From NCBI GenBank assembly GCA_938048925.1, contig CALITV010000151.1, positions 1 through 8,050 on the forward strand: DNA of 8,050 nucleotides, written 5' to 3'. The translations under genes and the position numbers were made by a program. How positions within the stretch are numbered: position 1 is the stretch's first letter; every line of letters begins with the position of its first letter. The stretch comes from an uncultured bacterium (GTDB lineage Bacteria > UBP6 > UBA1177 > JAKLFG01). The notes beneath the pieces were generated by a model that was not told the DNA's origin, made no database searches, and saw nothing but the letters and a program-made list of their open reading frames with translations. This document shows, one piece after another, positions 5,825 to 8,050 of the stretch.

Positions 5825-7084
5825 ATGAAAAAGCTGGTGTTCATCTTCTTATTCTCGGTGACGGCACTGCTCTTTGCCGAGATCAATCAGCCGGCCTATA
5901 CCACCGGTTACCGCAGTTATACGATCTTTGGGAACACCCCGATCCTGCCACTGTTCGTTGACTATGAGAACGCGCAGTGGCTGCCGTCGGTCTTGCCGGA
6001 ACTCGGCAAGGGATGGGTTTACATCGACAACAACGGGCAACTCGGCGGCGTCGTGTTTCCGCTGCTCACTCGGAAACTCTTCATGCAGGTCTTCGTCGAG
6101 TACGATCCGAATGAGGCGAACTACATCAAGAACAGCCCACGCCAGATCGTCGCCATCACGCGGGGCACGGTGTTCGATACCATCGGCGACGACGAATATA
6201 TCGCGCCGCTCTCGAACATCTTCGGATTCGGGTTCTCGGGTGACGCCGGCTTGCTTACTTGGGGCGTAAACCTGAAACTCTATGCTGATCAGTACAGCCG
6301 CGAGACAAAGGCGGGGGGCACCACAACGACGCTGTCGAATGCCACCTACCGGTTGGAACTCACCCCCTCGATTTCGACGAGAGGGAGCGGCTGGCGCGCT
6401 GATATGGGACTCAATTTCCTTTACCAGTGGATCTCGAACGAGACGAGCACTGCAGACTACGAGTATCCCTACAACTACAGCGGCAACGCCGAGTTTGCGC
6501 TCTATGGCCGCGCGCTGTACGATCTCACGAAATACACCACCCTCATGGGTGCCCTCTCGTTCGGCTATGCCGGTGCCTCCGACAACCTCGGGAATGACAA
6601 GGTGTCGCTCGACAACACCTACCTTGCCCTCAAATTTGGTGTGCTCATCAAGCCGGTCGAGCGGCTCACCCTCGGGAGCAACTTCCTCTTCTACCACTGC
6701 TGGAGCGGCACCGAGCGCAAGGTGACCGACGGTCCCTTAACGACCAAGACGACATCGAACGGCAACGAACTGCTCTTCAACTTCACCCAGACCGTTGATT
6801 TTGCGGTGACCGAATGGTTCACCCTCAAGGCGGGTATTGGCAAAGATATCATCGCCGACATCGGTGACACCAAAACCACCTTCCCCAGTGCCTCGGCCAC
6901 GAGCGAGCGTTACAATAACCGGTTCGACATCGGCAAATTCATCGGGGCGTCGTTCTTCTACAAAGAGATGACGCTCACGATGCTCCTCAACTTCGATTTC
7001 CTCACTCGCGGCCCGAATTTCGTGAGCGGCGCCAACTGGGTTGATCCGATGGCCTTTGTCGCCACCCTCAACTACCGCTGGTAA
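5825..7084 (+). CDS. Predicted outer-membrane beta-barrel protein, family not recognised
   Basis: The 419-residue product begins with a signal peptide: MKK, a hydrophobic core, and a likely signal peptidase I site after LLFA (residue 18), leaving a mature protein that starts EINQPAY. There is no lipobox cysteine, so it is not a lipoprotein. The rest has no long hydrophobic helix. It alternates polar and hydrophobic residues with many Tyr, Phe, Trp and Gly, divided by Thr/Ser/Asn/Gly-rich turns such as 161-172, 299-314 and 349-361. It ends NYRW, the terminal aromatic residue that the BAM machinery recognises in barrel proteins. Residues 19-120 may include a less barrel-like N-terminal part (WLPSVLPELGKGW, IDNNGQLGG). 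The only cysteine is C292. Substrate and role are unknown: porin-like channel, transporter and structural barrel are all open. It has its own strong ribosome site, and its stop lies 3 bp from that of the convergent oxidase gene. Confidence 0.87.
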   Translation: MKKLVFIFLFSVTALLFAEINQPAYTTGYRSYTIFGNTPILPLFVDYENAQWLPSVLPELGKGWVYIDNNGQLGGVVFPLLTRKLFMQVFVEYDPNEANYIKNSPRQIVAITRGTVFDTIGDDEYIAPLSNIFGFGFSGDAGLLTWGVNLKLYADQYSRETKAGGTTTTLSNATYRLELTPSISTRGSGWRADMGLNFLYQWISNETSTADYEYPYNYSGNAEFALYGRALYDLTKYTTLMGALSFGYAGASDNLGNDKVSLDNTYLALKFGVLIKPVERLTLGSNFLFYHCWSGTERKVTDGPLTTKTTSNGNELLFNFTQTVDFAVTEWFTLKAGIGKDIIADIGDTKTTFPSASATSERYNNRFDIGKFIGASFFYKEMTLTMLLNFDFLTRGPNFVSGANWVDPMAFVATLNYRW

Positions 7085-7087
7085 CCG

Positions 7088-8050
7088 TCACAGCATCTTT
7101 CCGGGGTTCATCACATTGTAGGGGTCGAAGACCTGCTTGAGTGCTCGCATGAGTTCGAGCGTCTCGGGTTCGATGAAGAGCGGAAGCCATTCGCGGCGGG
7201 TGAGTCCGATACCGTGTTCGCCCGATATGAGTCCTCCGAGGTGGCGCGTTTGGGCAACGATGTCGCGCTGAACGAATTGTGCTTCGACCGCTGCTTCCTG
7301 CGGATACATGAGATTGACATGGAGGTTGCCGTCGCCGAGGTGGCCGAACGCGAAGAGTTCGAGTCCCGCGGGGAGCGTGGCGCGCCGCCGCGTGAGCCAT
7401 ACGAGGAAGTCGGGGATCTGCGCGAAGGGAAGCACGATATCGAGCCCTGCCTTCCGTTCGCCGAGTTTGTAAGAGAGCGGCGAGAGCGATTCACGGACCG
7501 TCCAGATCTCTTTCTTGTCGCGCCCAATGCGAAAGAAACGACCCAGTTGCGAGAGTTTGGCGGTGAGCCGCTGTTCTTGTGCCGCCAATTCGGCATCAGT
7601 CGCTGCATCGAGGCGGAGAAGGAGATAACTTTGCCGTGCGCCAGTCACCAGTTCGCCCGCCCGCTCGTCGAGAAACTCCATCGCTGCCGGTGCCCACAGG
7701 CGGATGAGGGGAAAATCGCTCGGGTCGGGAGCGACGATCTCGATATAGGAGGAAAAGGCAGGAAGCGGCACGAGCCGGAGCCACGCGCGGGTAATGACCC
7801 CGAGGGTTCCCTCGCTGCCGCAGAGGAGCGATGGCAAGAAGTACCCGGCGGCGTATTTGTGGACGACGGCGCCCACCTCATGGAGGCGCCCGGTGCCGTC
7901 CACGAAACGCACCTTGCGCAGGTAGTCGCGTGTCGTGCCGTAGCGTAGCGAGGTTGGGCCGCCGGCGTTGGTGGCGATGGTGCCGCCGATCGTTGCGTAT
8001 TCGTGGCTCGCCGGGTCGGGTGGATAGGTAAGACCATGTTCTGCCGCCGC
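7088..8050 (-). CDS. FAD-linked oxidase, GlcD / D-lactate dehydrogenase type, N-terminus cut off by the window edge
   Basis: The frame stays open to the right edge, giving the last 320 residues of a protein that is usually 450-500 long. Enzymes of this family (FAD-binding PCMH-type domain plus FAD-oxidase C domain) oxidise D-2-hydroxy acids such as glycolate, D-lactate or D-2-hydroxyglutarate to 2-oxo acids and pass electrons to the respiratory chain or another acceptor. The FAD domain shows YPPDPASHEYATIGG, IATNAGGP and SLRYGTTRDY at the fragment start and GSEGTLGVIT (78-87). The C domain shows GHLGDGNLH (236-244), GEHGIG (277-282) and FDPYNVMNPGKML at the end; the two His of the first motif and the Glu of the second match the metal and substrate site of the family. 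Substrate cannot be assigned. The GTG at 7912 is an internal Val codon, not the start. Partner genes (GlcE/GlcF type) are not visible. Confidence 0.95.
   Translation of the reverse strand, partial: AAAEHGLTYPPDPASHEYATIGGTIATNAGGPTSLRYGTTRDYLRKVRFVDGTGRLHEVGAVVHKYAAGYFLPSLLCGSEGTLGVITRAWLRLVPLPAFSSYIEIVAPDPSDFPLIRLWAPAAMEFLDERAGELVTGARQSYLLLRLDAATDAELAAQEQRLTAKLSQLGRFFRIGRDKKEIWTVRESLSPLSYKLGERKAGLDIVLPFAQIPDFLVWLTRRRATLPAGLELFAFGHLGDGNLHVNLMYPQEAAVEAQFVQRDIVAQTRHLGGLISGEHGIGLTRREWLPLFIEPETLELMRALKQVFDPYNVMNPGKML

Noticed and set aside
7088..7912. A complete gene starting at the GTG at 7912.
   Set aside because: The frame continues to the window edge with FAD-domain motifs (ATIGG, NAGG, SLRYG), so the gene is longer and only its 3' part is seen.

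Overview
The window is an ordinary, densely packed, GC-rich stretch of bacterial chromosome. It holds seven protein genes and no visible RNA gene, mobile element, CRISPR array or tandem repeat. The organism is a diderm (Gram-negative-type) bacterium: one gene encodes an exported protein with a signal peptide and an outer-membrane beta-barrel ending in a terminal Trp, and there is a standalone glycyl-tRNA synthetase beta subunit of the alpha2beta2 type. Most genes have strong Shine-Dalgarno sites. The phylum cannot be fixed from the sequence. The signal peptide style (Leu-Phe-Ala before Glu) would suit a spirochaete, but that is a weak hint.

Layout. On the minus strand, 1748 down to 1 carries an Lgt-family membrane protein followed 9 bp later by glyS, which runs off the left edge. 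A 125-bp divergent region (1749-1873) holds two back-to-back sigma70-type promoters with identical -10 hexamers. On the plus strand, 1874-5717 is a tight operon: serS, a single-pass membrane-anchored extracytoplasmic protein of unknown function, and a polytopic GT-C (PMT/ArnT-like, GT39-type) glycosyltransferase. Both junctions in this operon are 4-bp ATGA overlaps. After a 107-bp gap comes a 419-residue predicted outer-membrane beta-barrel protein (5825-7084). It converges, with only 3 bp between stop codons, on a minus-strand FAD-linked oxidase of the GlcD/D-lactate dehydrogenase type (7088 to the right edge, 5' end missing).

How the parts relate. The divergent region drives two aminoacyl-tRNA synthetase genes, each sharing a transcript with envelope genes: glyS with the Lgt-like protein, and serS with the anchored protein and the glycosyltransferase. 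The last two are very probably translated together and may act as a pair in lipid-linked sugar transfer at the outer face of the inner membrane. The points most worth a second look are this uncharacterised pair, the altered active-site signature of the Lgt-like protein, the symmetric divergent promoters, and the absence of glyQ next to glyS. I see no convincing evidence of a wholly new defence, mobile or regulatory system.
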